Positions 44,818 through 53,591 of a stretch of DNA of 60,113 nt are shown here, in pieces. The translations under genes and the position numbers were made by a program. Origin of the DNA: Planctomycetaceae bacterium (GTDB taxonomy: Bacteria > Planctomycetota > Phycisphaerae > Phycisphaerales > SM1A02); assembly GCA_947490615.1 (NCBI GenBank), contig CANLHK010000009.1, positions 82,846 through 142,958 of the forward strand. The letters run 5' to 3'. Below the pieces are notes generated by a model that worked only from the letters and a program-made list of their open reading frames with translations, searched no databases and was not told the origin of the DNA. Each line of letters begins with the position of its first letter. The stretch's first letter is position 1.

Positions 44818-46257
44818 ATGGTTCGCGCTGTGCAGCCGCATCGGACTCATCCGCTTCTTTCGACGCGTCGCGCAGGAGTGCTCTTGCACATCACGAGCCT
44901 GCCGTCGCCGTTTGGTGCTGGCGACATCGGCCCTTTAGCGCATGCCTTCGCCGATTGGTTGTCTGCAGCGGGTTTCAGCGTCTGGCAAATGCTGCCCGTG
45001 GGACCTGTGGGATTTGCGGAGAGCCCATACTCGTCGCCGTCGAGCTTTGCGATCGAGCCGACCTTTCTGGCGCTTGAGCCACTGGTTTTGCAGGGGCTAC
45101 TTTCGAAGGCGGATTTGAAGCCGTCAGTCGCCGCGTCGCGCCGCAAGTCGATCAACTGCGACTTCAAGGCGAACCGCGCGTTTCGCATGTCGCGCGCCGC
45201 GAAGGCAGCGATCGCGTTTCACGCAGCGAGACTTGATCGAAGCAGTGAGTACCGCGCGTTTGTGCGGAAGTCGTCGTGGCTGAGTGGTTGGCTGGACTTT
45301 GTTGCGGGAGAAGGGATCGCGCAGCGTCGCCTGCACGCGTTCATCCAGTTTGAACTCGCGCGTCAATGGAAAGCGCTACGCAGTCACTGTGCAGCCGTGG
45401 GAGTTCGACTCGTCGGTGATGTCCCGATCTTTGTCACAGCCGAGAGCGCGGATGTGCGTGCGAATCGCCATCTCTTTCGGCTGCGCCAAGATGGTTCACC
45501 CGCGGTGCTCACGGGCGTTCCGCCTGACGATTTCAGCGCTGACGGGCAACTGTGGGGTCATCCCCACTACGCGTGGCCCGAGCATCGCAAGGAGAAGTTT
45601 GCGTGGTGGATCTCTCGCATCGCCTGCGCGATCGAGCGATTCGACCTTGTGCGGATCGATCACTTCATCGGACTGCACAATGCCTACGAGGTTCCCTTCG
45701 GTGCGCGCACGGCTCGCAACGGAGTCTGGCGCAAGGCTCCTGGCCGCGAACTTCTTGCTGCGATGGCCAAGGTGTTCGGGCCGCTTCCACTGATCGCCGA
45801 AGATCTCGGTGCGCTCACGCCCGCTGTCGAAGCGTTGCGCGACGACTTTGGACTTGCGGGCATGCGCATCGTGCAGAACGCTTTCTGGAGCGGACGCGCT
45901 GGGGATATGCCGCACAACCATCCGCGGCGCTCCGTCGCCTATTCCTGCACGCACGACAATGAAACCACGATGCAATGGTGGAAGAGCCGCAACGCCATGC
46001 AACGCGCGCGTTTCATTTCCTACAGCGGCGCCGCTGACACGACTGTGCACGAGGCCATGGCGCGGATCGTGATGGCGTCACCAGCTGCGCTCGCGGTGTT
46101 GCCGATGCAAGATCTCCTTGGACTCGGGAAATCTGCGCGCCTGAATCTGCCTGGCACTGCGACGGGGAATTGGAAGTGGTGCATGGAACGAGGCGCTGCA
46201 TCGAAGGCACTCGCGCAAACGATGCGCTCGTTGATCGAAGCGACGGGGCGTCTCTGA
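44818..46257 (+). CDS. malQ: 4-alpha-glucanotransferase (amylomaltase)
   Basis: A 479-aa GH77 enzyme. The N-terminal block RRAGVLLHITSLPSPFGAGD and WQMLPVGPVG with YSSPSSFAIEP is the family hallmark. The catalytic residues are visible: nucleophile D281 (VRIDHFIGLHNAYEVP), acid/base E328 (IAEDLGALT) and D380 (CTHDNETTMQWW). It moves alpha-1,4-glucan segments between malto-oligosaccharides in the cytosol. ATG 44818 is preferred; an in-frame GTG at 44770 would reach into the divergent promoter region. It faces the sugar transporter operon across 63 bp and precedes glgP by 18 bp, so imported or stored glucans are the likely substrate. Confidence 0.93.
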   Translation: MVRAVQPHRTHPLLSTRRAGVLLHITSLPSPFGAGDIGPLAHAFADWLSAAGFSVWQMLPVGPVGFAESPYSSPSSFAIEPTFLALEPLVLQGLLSKADLKPSVAASRRKSINCDFKANRAFRMSRAAKAAIAFHAARLDRSSEYRAFVRKSSWLSGWLDFVAGEGIAQRRLHAFIQFELARQWKALRSHCAAVGVRLVGDVPIFVTAESADVRANRHLFRLRQDGSPAVLTGVPPDDFSADGQLWGHPHYAWPEHRKEKFAWWISRIACAIERFDLVRIDHFIGLHNAYEVPFGARTARNGVWRKAPGRELLAAMAKVFGPLPLIAEDLGALTPAVEALRDDFGLAGMRIVQNAFWSGRAGDMPHNHPRRSVAYSCTHDNETTMQWWKSRNAMQRARFISYSGAADTTVHEAMARIVMASPAALAVLPMQDLLGLGKSARLNLPGTATGNWKWCMERGAASKALAQTMRSLIEATGRL

Positions 46258-46262
46258 TCCAC

Positions 46263-46268
46263 TATCGT
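46263..46268 (+). promoter_or_regulatory. -10-like TATCGT for glgP
   Basis: TATCGT ends 7 nt before ATG 46276, in the 18-bp gap after malQ. It could give glgP its own leaderless transcript besides read-through from malQ. Confidence 0.45.
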
Positions 46269-46275
46269 TTCCGTC

Positions 46276-48498
46276 ATGGCAGCAAAGAAACGGCCCAGCG
46301 CGAAGAAGTCATCAGCCTCTGACGCAACTCTGGCGGCGACCCCACGCGCGCGCCGCACCGTCGTGCCAGCACCACTTTCTCCGACAGACGCGCACGCACA
46401 ACTGCGCGCCTTGGCGATGAATCTCTGGTGGAGTTGGAACGAGATCGGTCGCCGTCCCTTCGCGGCGCTTGATCCAGTGGTTTGGCACGCGACCAAGCAC
46501 TCGCCGCTGTCGGTGCTCGCGTTCACGGGTCCCGCGACACTTGCCGCGGCGTGCGAAGAGCCAGGATTTCGTCGCGCACTCTCGGACGCGCGCGTCGCAC
46601 TCACGCAAGAACTCGCGCGCACCACTTGGTGGGACGATTCCTGCGCGAAGACCAACGCCTCAGCGTGCATTGCTTATTTCTGCTCCGAATACGCGCTCCA
46701 CGAGAGTATCCAGCAGTACTCGGGTGGACTCGGCGTCCTCGCGGGCGATCATCTCAAGAGCGCGAGTGATCTCGGCATTCCGCTTGTGGCCATCGGGCTC
46801 TACTACCGTCACGGCTACTACCTTCAGCAGTTTGCCGATGACGGCACGACGAAGGTGCTCTATCCAACCTACGACCGACACACGGTTCCGATTATCGATA
46901 CGGGCGTCGTGATTGAGTGTCCCATTGGCGGACAACCCGCCGTGCGCGCGCGCGTGCTGCGCATGGATGTTGGACGCGTTCGACTCTTCCTGCTCGACGC
47001 AGATCTGCCTGAGAATCGGCCCGAAGATCGCCAGTTGACCGAGGGCCTCTACAAGGGCGAGCCTGCGCTGCGCATGCGGCAACAAGTGTTGCTTGGAGTG
47101 GGTGGCATGCTTGCGTTGCATGCGTTGGGCATCGAGCCGTCGCGCATCCATCTCAATGAAGGGCACGCAGCGTTTGCGGCTGTTGCGCGGTTGTCCGAGT
47201 TGCGCGCCAAGGGAATGTCGGCGGCCGCAGCAACTGCGAAGGTGCGCGCGAGCACGGTCTTCACCACGCACACTCCTGTCGCGGCGGGACATGATCGTTA
47301 CTCCGTCGACATGGTTTGTGCCGCGCTCGCGCCGACGCTCTCCAAGGGCGGCATCACGCGTGCGCAACTCGAAGAGCTTGGCCGCGAGAATCCGCACGAC
47401 GCGCAGGAAGCGCTCTGCATGACGATCCTCTGCTTGCGCTTGTCCGAGCGCGTCAACGGCGTGGCCAAACTGCACGGCGAGGTCTCACGCGAGATGTGGA
47501 AGGGCGTCTACGGCGCGAAGAAGGCGAAGGATGTTCCGATCACGCATGTGACCAACGGCGTGCATCTTGGGACTTGGCTCGATCCTCGCGCCTCGCGATT
47601 TTGGAAGGACTCCTGCGGCTTTGATCCGTGCGCACCGACGCCGCGCAGCCGCGGCTGGAAGCGCGCGGTGAACGCGGAGCCCGCAGGTTTCTGGGCGTTG
47701 CGCACAAGCTTGCGTGCGTCGGTCGTGCGCTTTGCACGGGAGCGCCTCGTGCGTGCCGCGCAGCGTCGCGGCGAAGATCCGACCGTCCTCGATGAGTGCG
47801 GTCGCGCGCTCGATCCCGAAGCGCTCACCATCGGTTTCGCGCGGAGATTCGCCACCTACAAGCGCGCGCCGTTGTTGTTCACCGACCTTGATCGACTTGC
47901 TGCCATCGTGGGCGATGCGGCGCGTCCTGTGCAGTTCATCTTTGCGGGCAAGGCTCATCCGCGCGACACGGGCGGTCAGGCGTATGCGCGGACCGTCTTT
48001 GAGATGACGCGCCATCCGCTTCTTCGCGGCAAAGTCGTGTTGCTTGAGGAGTACGACATGGAAGTCGGTCGCGCGCTCGTCTGTGGGTGCGATGTCTGGC
48101 TCAACACGCCGATTCGTCCGCATGAAGCCAGCGGAACCAGCGGCATGAAGGTTCCGCCGCATGGCGGCCTCAACTGTTCGATCCTTGATGGCTGGTGGCC
48201 CGAGGGATTCGATGGCACGAACGGCTGGGTGATTGGTGCAGCCGCTTCCACGCGCGCCAACGACGATCGCTTCAGCGAGGGAGACTCCGCTGCCGTCGCC
48301 GCCGCACGCGATCAGAAGGACGCAGAGAGTCTCTACGCGATCCTTGAGCGCACCATGGTTCCTGAGTTCTACAACCGCGGGAAAGACGGACTTCCGCGCA
48401 AGTGGATCAAGCGCGCGCTCGCGAGTGCCGCGACGCTTCCTGATCAGTTCTCATCGCATCGCATGGTGAGCGAGTACGCGTTGAAGGCGTACTCGTAA
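46276..48498 (+). CDS. glgP: alpha-glucan phosphorylase, short (GT35) type
   Basis: A 740-aa glycogen/maltodextrin phosphorylase of the short bacterial-archaeal type. A basic leader (1-35) precedes the DUF3417 head (about 40-125, ALAMNLWWSWNEIGRR), then the catalytic GT35 region (about 130-720) with YFCSEYALHES and GGLGVLAGDHLKSASD. The pyridoxal-phosphate lysine is K625 in EASGTSGMKVPPHGG. It releases glucose-1-phosphate from alpha-glucans in the cytosol. It follows malQ by 18 bp, and together they can degrade the products of the neighbouring importer or stored glycogen. The lysine-rich leader is longer than in most relatives. Confidence 0.93.
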   Translation: MAAKKRPSAKKSSASDATLAATPRARRTVVPAPLSPTDAHAQLRALAMNLWWSWNEIGRRPFAALDPVVWHATKHSPLSVLAFTGPATLAAACEEPGFRRALSDARVALTQELARTTWWDDSCAKTNASACIAYFCSEYALHESIQQYSGGLGVLAGDHLKSASDLGIPLVAIGLYYRHGYYLQQFADDGTTKVLYPTYDRHTVPIIDTGVVIECPIGGQPAVRARVLRMDVGRVRLFLLDADLPENRPEDRQLTEGLYKGEPALRMRQQVLLGVGGMLALHALGIEPSRIHLNEGHAAFAAVARLSELRAKGMSAAAATAKVRASTVFTTHTPVAAGHDRYSVDMVCAALAPTLSKGGITRAQLEELGRENPHDAQEALCMTILCLRLSERVNGVAKLHGEVSREMWKGVYGAKKAKDVPITHVTNGVHLGTWLDPRASRFWKDSCGFDPCAPTPRSRGWKRAVNAEPAGFWALRTSLRASVVRFARERLVRAAQRRGEDPTVLDECGRALDPEALTIGFARRFATYKRAPLLFTDLDRLAAIVGDAARPVQFIFAGKAHPRDTGGQAYARTVFEMTRHPLLRGKVVLLEEYDMEVGRALVCGCDVWLNTPIRPHEASGTSGMKVPPHGGLNCSILDGWWPEGFDGTNGWVIGAAASTRANDDRFSEGDSAAVAAARDQKDAESLYAILERTMVPEFYNRGKDGLPRKWIKRALASAATLPDQFSSHRMVSEYALKAYS

Positions 48499-48517
48499 CG
48501 CACTCGCGCGGCGTCGG

Positions 48518-49153
48518 TCACTCAAGCGCTTGCGTGAGGATCGTCGCGCCTTGCGGCTTGGGAAGCTTGTCGGAGAGAATCGCGCCGACCGACGCGTCTT
48601 GGCCGTAGGTTTCGCGGTTCGCCTTGTTGTCGACGGTGAAGTAGACGCCACCAACGAGCAGTCCGCCAAAGAGTCCCTTGGCGCGAATGTAGTAGTAGCT
48701 CGCGGGCACAGGTCCACCAGCGTTGTGCGGATCGGTCTTGGCAGGACCAGCAACCGCGGCCGCTTCCGCCACGGCGTAGACGCCGTCATCGAGGAAGTTC
48801 GAGACCTCGGCGTCGGTGTTCAGGAAGATCATGATGTCGCGCTGTTGTCCGCCCGCCTGCAGTCCGAAGCTTGCGCCTGCGGTGTTGATCGCAATCGGTG
48901 CGCTCCACTCGAGGCCGACCTTCTTGAGGAAGATGCCTTCGCCGCCTGAGCCGCCGACGATGAGCGCAGCGTTGGTCTCACGCAAGATCGCCACACCCTT
49001 CGCGCTCGCGAAGACCTCTGGCGGAATCGCGTGGTCGCTCGACTGAAAGCCGCGCACCACGGCGAGCGACTCGCCCATGCGTTCACCGATGGTGGCATTG
49101 CAGGCACAGAGGGCGAGGACGGGAAGAAGGAGGGCGATGCGAAGGAGGTTCAT
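48518..49153 (-). CDS. SYLF/Ysc84-type lipid-binding lipoprotein
   Basis: A 211-aa protein with a lipoprotein signal (LCAC18 lipobox). The SYLF domain covers about 30-211: HAIPPEVFASAKGVAILRE, FGLQAGGQQRDIMIFLNTD and YYYIRAKGLFGGLLVGGVYF are typical. The family binds lipid in eukaryotes, and bacterial members are periplasmic with unclear role. It lies 42 bp downstream of mscL on the same strand, so a shared transcript is likely, and is convergent with glgP. Confidence 0.88.
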   Translation of the reverse strand: MNLLRIALLLPVLALCACNATIGERMGESLAVVRGFQSSDHAIPPEVFASAKGVAILRETNAALIVGGSGGEGIFLKKVGLEWSAPIAINTAGASFGLQAGGQQRDIMIFLNTDAEVSNFLDDGVYAVAEAAAVAGPAKTDPHNAGGPVPASYYYIRAKGLFGGLLVGGVYFTVDNKANRETYGQDASVGAILSDKLPKPQGATILTQALE

Positions 49154-49195
49154 GGTTGGCTCGAGTTCGTTCTGGTGTGCGAGTGTGGGTGTTGT

Positions 49196-49609
49196 TTAGT
49201 TCGGAGGGCGCTGCGACGAACCGTCGTCGGCGCGAGTGTTGGATGCGCGGGGATCGAGCGCGCCGCGCAGATCTTCGAAGCGCAGGGCGATGATGCGGTT
49301 CATGAGTTTGACGACGACAAACGCGCAGACGATCACGATGAGAAACTCGACGACTGCCGCGATGAAGGAGCCGTAGCGCACCGCGGCGGTGACCGTCTCG
49401 ACGCCGTTCGCATCGACCTTGGTGCTCAGCACGATCTGCAGCGACTTGAAGTCGACGCCGCCGATGAGCACTCCAATCGGAGGCATGAGCAGATCCGCGA
49501 CGATGCTGTTCACAACCTTGGTGAACGCTGCGCCGACGAGGATTCCCACCGCCATATCAACGGCGTTGCCTTTCGCGGCAAAGGTCTTGAGTTCGTCGAG
49601 AAATCCCAT
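49196..49609 (-). CDS. mscL: large-conductance mechanosensitive channel
   Basis: A 137-aa protein of normal MscL length. The N-terminal amphipathic helix MGFLDELKTFAAKGNAVDMA leads to TM1 (VGILVGAAFTKVVNSIVADL), the periplasmic loop, TM2 (FIAAVVEFLIVIVCAFVVVK) and a short cytoplasmic tail. It opens under membrane tension to release solutes on osmotic downshock. TACGCT lies 10 nt before the ATG. Confidence 0.96.
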   Translation of the reverse strand: MGFLDELKTFAAKGNAVDMAVGILVGAAFTKVVNSIVADLLMPPIGVLIGGVDFKSLQIVLSTKVDANGVETVTAAVRYGSFIAAVVEFLIVIVCAFVVVKLMNRIIALRFEDLRGALDPRASNTRADDGSSQRPPN

Positions 49610-49653
49610 GTGCTGGCGGAGCGTACCGCTTCCGCTGGCAGTGTGAGGAACGA

Positions 49654-51057
49654 CTACCCGTGCAACACCGCGTCGAGGTCACTGTCGGAGAGCGACCAGC
49701 CCGCGCGCGCCGCAGGATGCCAGTGCGCGATCGGAGTTCCACCTGCGAACACGCGCTTCTGGAAGTCATAGGTCACGGCCCGCTGCGCGCGACCTGCGAC
49801 GGTTCCGCTGAGGACGATCTCATTGAGGACCGACGAACGACCGAACGCGCAGAGCGGGCGGTCGGCGGCAGTCGAATCACCCGCGCGCCATGCTTGGATC
49901 GCCTCGAGCCACTCGCGGTGATGTCCTGGTGAGGGTGCAATCGTCTCGTGCGCTGGCTTGGGCTCTGCCGCGAGTGCAGAGGGAGTGATGAGAAACTCGC
50001 CGTAGTTGGCCCAAAGCCAACCCTTGGTTCCTTGGAAGACCATGTTGAAGCGACCGTGGTAGTCGACCTTGTCCTTCGCGCCCAATTCCTCAGCGGTGGG
50101 AGACTTGCGGCCATTGTCGAACCAACGCAAGATCATCGGGTCGCGGCCCTTCTGCGGAATCGCCCACGACGCTTCCGTCCACTCAGGGCAACCGACGCTG
50201 TCGACACGATCGACCGTCGCGCGGACTTCAACGGCGCCAAGGCGGGCGCGGTCGAGGCCGAGCGCCCAGACGGGAAGGTCGAGCATGTGGCAGCCCATGT
50301 CGCCGAGCGTGCCCGTGCCGTAATCCCAGTACTTGCGCCAGTTCGCTGGGTGGATGTTGGCGATGTAGGGATCCTCTTGCGCCGGCCCGAGCCAGAGGTC
50401 GTAGTCGAGATTTTTCGGTGGCTCAGTGACAGGACCTGTCGCGCCGCAGCACCAACCCTTGTTGACCCAACAGTCGCAACTGGTGACGGGTCCGATCGCG
50501 CCGCCTTGGATGAGTTCCACGACGCGACGATAGTTTTCGGTGGCGTGAATCTGCGTTCCCATTTGCGTCGGCGTGCCCGCGGCCCGCGCGAGATCGAGGA
50601 TGCGACGCGATTCTTCGAGCGTGTGGGTCAGCGGCTTCTCGCAGTAGGCCGCGAGCCCTGCGCGCAGAGCAAGCGCGGTTGGAAACGCGTGGGTGTGATC
50701 GGGAGTCGAGACCAGCACGCCGTCGAGCTTGAGCTTCTTGCGATCACGCAGAAGTTGGCGGAGATCGGTGTAGACCGCTGCGCTGGCCACGCGCTTGGAT
50801 CCCGACTCGCGCGCGTTGGCATCGACATCACAGAGCGCGACAACCGCCGCGCCCGCACCGAGAAGATCGCCAAGATTGTCGGCGCCGCGACCTGCGCAAC
50901 CAATGATCGCGACACGAGCCAGCGGCGCGTCGGGCTTGAGCACCGCGGCGGCCTGGGGTTTTCGCTCTGCCGTGCTCGCGCAACCGAGAAGGGTCGGCGC
51001 AGCGAGGAGCGCGGGAACAAGGCTTAGGAAGTCGCGGCGGGTGGGGTCGAGGCGCAT
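49654..51057 (-). CDS. Gfo/Idh/MocA oxidoreductase, Tat lipoprotein
   Basis: A 467-aa NAD(P)-dependent sugar dehydrogenase-like protein. The N-terminus is both a Tat signal (TRRDFLSLV) and a lipoprotein signal (LLGC26), so it is probably exported folded and lipid-anchored, as many planctomycete relatives are. The Rossmann core begins with VAIIGCAGRGADNLG, and the catalytic EKP motif is in AAYCEKPLTHTLEESR (about 136-151). The C-terminal domain has LWLGPAQEDPY and the family WRKYWDYGTGTLGDMGCHM block. Relatives act on glycosidic or inositol-type sugars. GACACT lies 6 nt before the ATG. Confidence 0.9.
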   Translation of the reverse strand: MRLDPTRRDFLSLVPALLAAPTLLGCASTAERKPQAAAVLKPDAPLARVAIIGCAGRGADNLGDLLGAGAAVVALCDVDANARESGSKRVASAAVYTDLRQLLRDRKKLKLDGVLVSTPDHTHAFPTALALRAGLAAYCEKPLTHTLEESRRILDLARAAGTPTQMGTQIHATENYRRVVELIQGGAIGPVTSCDCWVNKGWCCGATGPVTEPPKNLDYDLWLGPAQEDPYIANIHPANWRKYWDYGTGTLGDMGCHMLDLPVWALGLDRARLGAVEVRATVDRVDSVGCPEWTEASWAIPQKGRDPMILRWFDNGRKSPTAEELGAKDKVDYHGRFNMVFQGTKGWLWANYGEFLITPSALAAEPKPAHETIAPSPGHHREWLEAIQAWRAGDSTAADRPLCAFGRSSVLNEIVLSGTVAGRAQRAVTYDFQKRVFAGGTPIAHWHPAARAGWSLSDSDLDAVLHG

Positions 51058-51214
51058 GGCGCGAGTGTCGCGCGAAAGTGTCTCGCGCGCAACGGATCAG
51101 CGTTGCTCTGTCGGAAGGTCTTGTCTCGGCAGTTCAGTTGGCAAGTCTGCCGGTAGATCAGCTTGGTTCTCTCGGGGGATTCGTCAGAACACGCAACGCC
51201 ATCGGCGCTTGCGA

Positions 51215-51220
51215 TATAAC
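51215..51220 (+). promoter_or_regulatory. -10-like TATAAC for the winged-helix gene
   Basis: TATAAC ends 9 nt before ATG 51230. It matches four of six bases of TATAAT exactly in the first positions, but lacks the final T of the local pattern. Confidence 0.35.
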
Positions 51221-51229
51221 ACCGCTCCT

Positions 51230-51835
51230 ATGGCAAAGAAGCATGCACGATCGGCGAAGGCGTCCCGCAAGTCAGTTAGGAAGCGGCCAGGCAAGGGCTC
51301 GGCAACGACGAGTTCTGCCACGGGAACTCGCGCGAAGTCACTCTCGTCGATGACCACCGCGGCGCTCACCGCAGAACTGCGCCGTCGGCAGTCGCAATTG
51401 CCCAAGCTCGAGAAGCGAGCCGCGGCGGTGCGCGCCACACTGGCGGCTCTCGAAGCCAAGATCGCTGCACTTGGTGGACCCGACGCGCCGTTGCGCGCGT
51501 CGACGCCGCCGCAGGCAGCGCGCGCAGGGCTTCGTTCGCAGAGTGGCGGGCGCAAGGTCCCCAACTCCACAGTGATCCGTCGTCGTCATGGACAACCAAC
51601 CATCGGCGAGCGCGCTGTCGAGGTTCTGAATGCTGCAGCGGGCGCGTTGGGACCGCATGAGATCGCCACCGCCGTCGGCAAGGTGCTCTCCCGCGAAGTC
51701 ACTCCCAACTTCCTCGTGCAGATCAGTCTTACTTTGGCGAGGCTCGTCAAGCGTGGAAGCATCGTGAAACTCGGCCGCGGCCAGTACGCAGCGCAAGTTG
51801 GAGCAACGGGAGGCGCTGGTGCGGGCACGGTCTAG
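51230..51835 (+). CDS. basic coiled-coil winged-helix protein, possibly nucleoid-associated
   Basis: A 201-aa protein. Residues 1-40 are Lys/Arg/Ser/Ala-rich (MAKKHARSAKASRKSVRKRP), like histone H1 tails. Residues about 42-85 are a coiled coil (AELRRRQSQLPKLEKRAAAV). The C-terminal 65 residues form a likely winged helix (PTIGERAVEVLNAAAGALGP, then LVQISLTLARLVKRGSIVKL, GRGQYAA), similar to HARE-HTH-type modules. It may bind DNA non-specifically or act as a regulator. No exact family is recognised. Its last bases overlap the next gene's start by 17 nt. Confidence 0.7.
   Translation: MAKKHARSAKASRKSVRKRPGKGSATTSSATGTRAKSLSSMTTAALTAELRRRQSQLPKLEKRAAAVRATLAALEAKIAALGGPDAPLRASTPPQAARAGLRSQSGGRKVPNSTVIRRRHGQPTIGERAVEVLNAAAGALGPHEIATAVGKVLSREVTPNFLVQISLTLARLVKRGSIVKLGRGQYAAQVGATGGAGAGTV
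51808..51813 (+). promoter_or_regulatory. Shine-Dalgarno GGGAGG deciding the MltA-like start
   Basis: GGGAGG is followed after 5 nt by GTG 51819, inside the end of the upstream gene. It favours GTG 51819 over the TTG at 51798. Confidence 0.55.
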
Positions 51836-52979
51836 TCCAGTTGCTTTGCTTTGTGCGCGCGTGGCGCTCTTGGCACTCGTCACGCTGCCCGCCTGTGCAC
51901 CGCGCGCGGCTGACCCGACGCTGCAGCCACCAGGGGCACCGCGCACGATCATCGGTGAGACGGTGATCCGCGATCTCTCTTCCTACGACTTTGCGACGGG
52001 TTACCCCAAGCGCTTTCTTGAACAACGCGTCGCCTTCAACGCTGCGTGTGAGTCGTCGTCGCGTTCTTCCGACGAAGACGCTGCAGCCGACGCCGCGCTC
52101 CTCTTCAAACTGAGTAGTGAGTCGGGCAGTCCCGAGCAGTTTGCCGCGAGCTTGCAAGGAAAGTTTGAGCTCGTGCAGTACACCGTCGCGCCCTCGGAGG
52201 ATCCCGCGGTCCTTCCTGCAGACGCGGGGATGATGACGGGCTACGCGACGCCCGAGATTGCCGTGCGCACGAAGCCCGACGAGCGATTCCGCTTTCCACT
52301 CTTTGGCGACCTTCGCAAGACCAATCCCGAACTCGCGACGCTCACGCGCAGAGAACTGATGCAGTCCGAGGAAGCGCGCGCTGCGGCCATCGCGTGGATC
52401 GACGATCCGCTGGCATGGGCGATTGTCGAGACTAATGGCTCTGCCGCGTGCGTGGTGAACGAGTCCAAAGGGAAAGAGGGCATGTACGACCGTCGCTTTG
52501 CGATCACGCGCGTCGGGACCAACGATCGCCCGTGGACGAGCGTCGGACGCTGGCTTGCTTATCGCGGCTTACTCGACGGCGCGACCTACACCTTCTTGGA
52601 TGTCGCCAAAGCCGCCACCGACAATCCCGCGAAGATCGAGGAGGCTGCGCTCGACAACGAACGCGTCGTCTTCTTCGGCTTCGCCAAAGAGACAGCGTTT
52701 CCTCCCGTCTACGGCCTGCCTAAGGGTCGTTTGATGTCGGGATATTCCTGCGCCGCCGATCAGTCGATCTATCCGCCAGGATCCGTGCTCGTGGTGTTTG
52801 AGCGTGGTGCCGAAGCGAAGTCGCAACGGACGCCACGGATTCTCTTCGTGCAGGATGCGGGTGGTGCAATCGTCGGACCTGGCCGCGTCGACGCCTACTT
52901 TGGCGCGGGCACCGAAGCGTTGGTCAAGGCGGGTCAACTGCGCGCTCCGATCAGCGTCTATCGCCTGCGCGCGCGCTAG
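51819..52979 (+). CDS. MltA-like lytic transglycosylase lipoprotein
   Basis: A 386-aa lipoprotein (lipobox LPAC26). The sequence matches the MltA/3D double-psi barrel layout: MMTGYATPEIAVRTKPDERF in the first part, then IDDPLAWAIVETNGSAACVV and RPWTSVGRWLAYRGLL, and finally FVQDAGGAIVGPGRVDAYFG with the catalytic Asp of the DxGGAI motif. MltA cleaves peptidoglycan strands to 1,6-anhydro-muropeptides at the outer membrane. The homology is distant and some family blocks are altered. A strong GGGAGG supports the GTG start. Overlap with the winged-helix gene implies coupled expression. Confidence 0.72.
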   Translation: MRARSSPVALLCARVALLALVTLPACAPRAADPTLQPPGAPRTIIGETVIRDLSSYDFATGYPKRFLEQRVAFNAACESSSRSSDEDAAADAALLFKLSSESGSPEQFAASLQGKFELVQYTVAPSEDPAVLPADAGMMTGYATPEIAVRTKPDERFRFPLFGDLRKTNPELATLTRRELMQSEEARAAAIAWIDDPLAWAIVETNGSAACVVNESKGKEGMYDRRFAITRVGTNDRPWTSVGRWLAYRGLLDGATYTFLDVAKAATDNPAKIEEAALDNERVVFFGFAKETAFPPVYGLPKGRLMSGYSCAADQSIYPPGSVLVVFERGAEAKSQRTPRILFVQDAGGAIVGPGRVDAYFGAGTEALVKAGQLRAPISVYRLRAR

Positions 52980-53007
52980 TCAGAACGGCGCGACGAGACG
53001 ATCTTCG

Positions 53008-53577
53008 ATGATGAAACTCTTCCATCACCTCCGCGCGCGTCCGTTGCTCTCGTGTTGCGTTGTGTTGGTCGCACTCGCAGAGGTCAGCCTCTGGTGGCGC
53101 GCCTGCGCGTGGTACCCCGAACTTCCCGCGCGCATTCCCATGCACTTCAACGCCTCAGGAACGCCCGACGGTTGGGCGAACAAGGGCCTCGCGTGGTTCC
53201 TGCTGCCGCTGCTCTCTTTGGGAATGCTGGCACTCCTTGGCGGGATCGCAGTGTGGATGGGATCGCTGGTGCGCAACGCGCCAGCCTTGGTCAATGTCCC
53301 GCGCAAGCAGACCTTTCTGCGGCTGTCGGCAGCGGGGCGGATGGAAGTTGTTGCACCCACGCGCGTGTTTCTCGCGTGGATCTTGGTGCTGGTCCTCTCG
53401 CTGTTCCTCTACATCCTCGAAGGCTCAGGCCGAGTCGCGGTGAAACAGGAAGAGGCGCTGCCGAGTTGGCCTGTGTTCGTCTTCCTCGGCTTGGTGTTCT
53501 CGACGCTGCCGTTCTACATGATGGCCACAGTGCGGACCGTCGATCGCGTCGCGCGGGATGAGGGCGTGCAGGGCTGA
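53008..53577 (+). CDS. DUF1648 membrane protein
   Basis: A 189-aa protein with four hydrophobic helices (about 15-33, 50-75, 115-135, 150-172). The DUF1648 hallmark is IPMHFNASGTPDGWANK (about 44-60), after the first helix. Members include SdpI-like immunity/signal proteins and many of unknown role. It starts 28 nt after the MltA-like gene; ATG 53008 and 53011 are both possible. It is convergent with an oxidoreductase gene. Confidence 0.82.
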   Translation: MMKLFHHLRARPLLSCCVVLVALAEVSLWWRACAWYPELPARIPMHFNASGTPDGWANKGLAWFLLPLLSLGMLALLGGIAVWMGSLVRNAPALVNVPRKQTFLRLSAAGRMEVVAPTRVFLAWILVLVLSLFLYILEGSGRVAVKQEEALPSWPVFVFLGLVFSTLPFYMMATVRTVDRVARDEGVQG

Positions 53578-53591
53578 ATGCACGCGGACGA

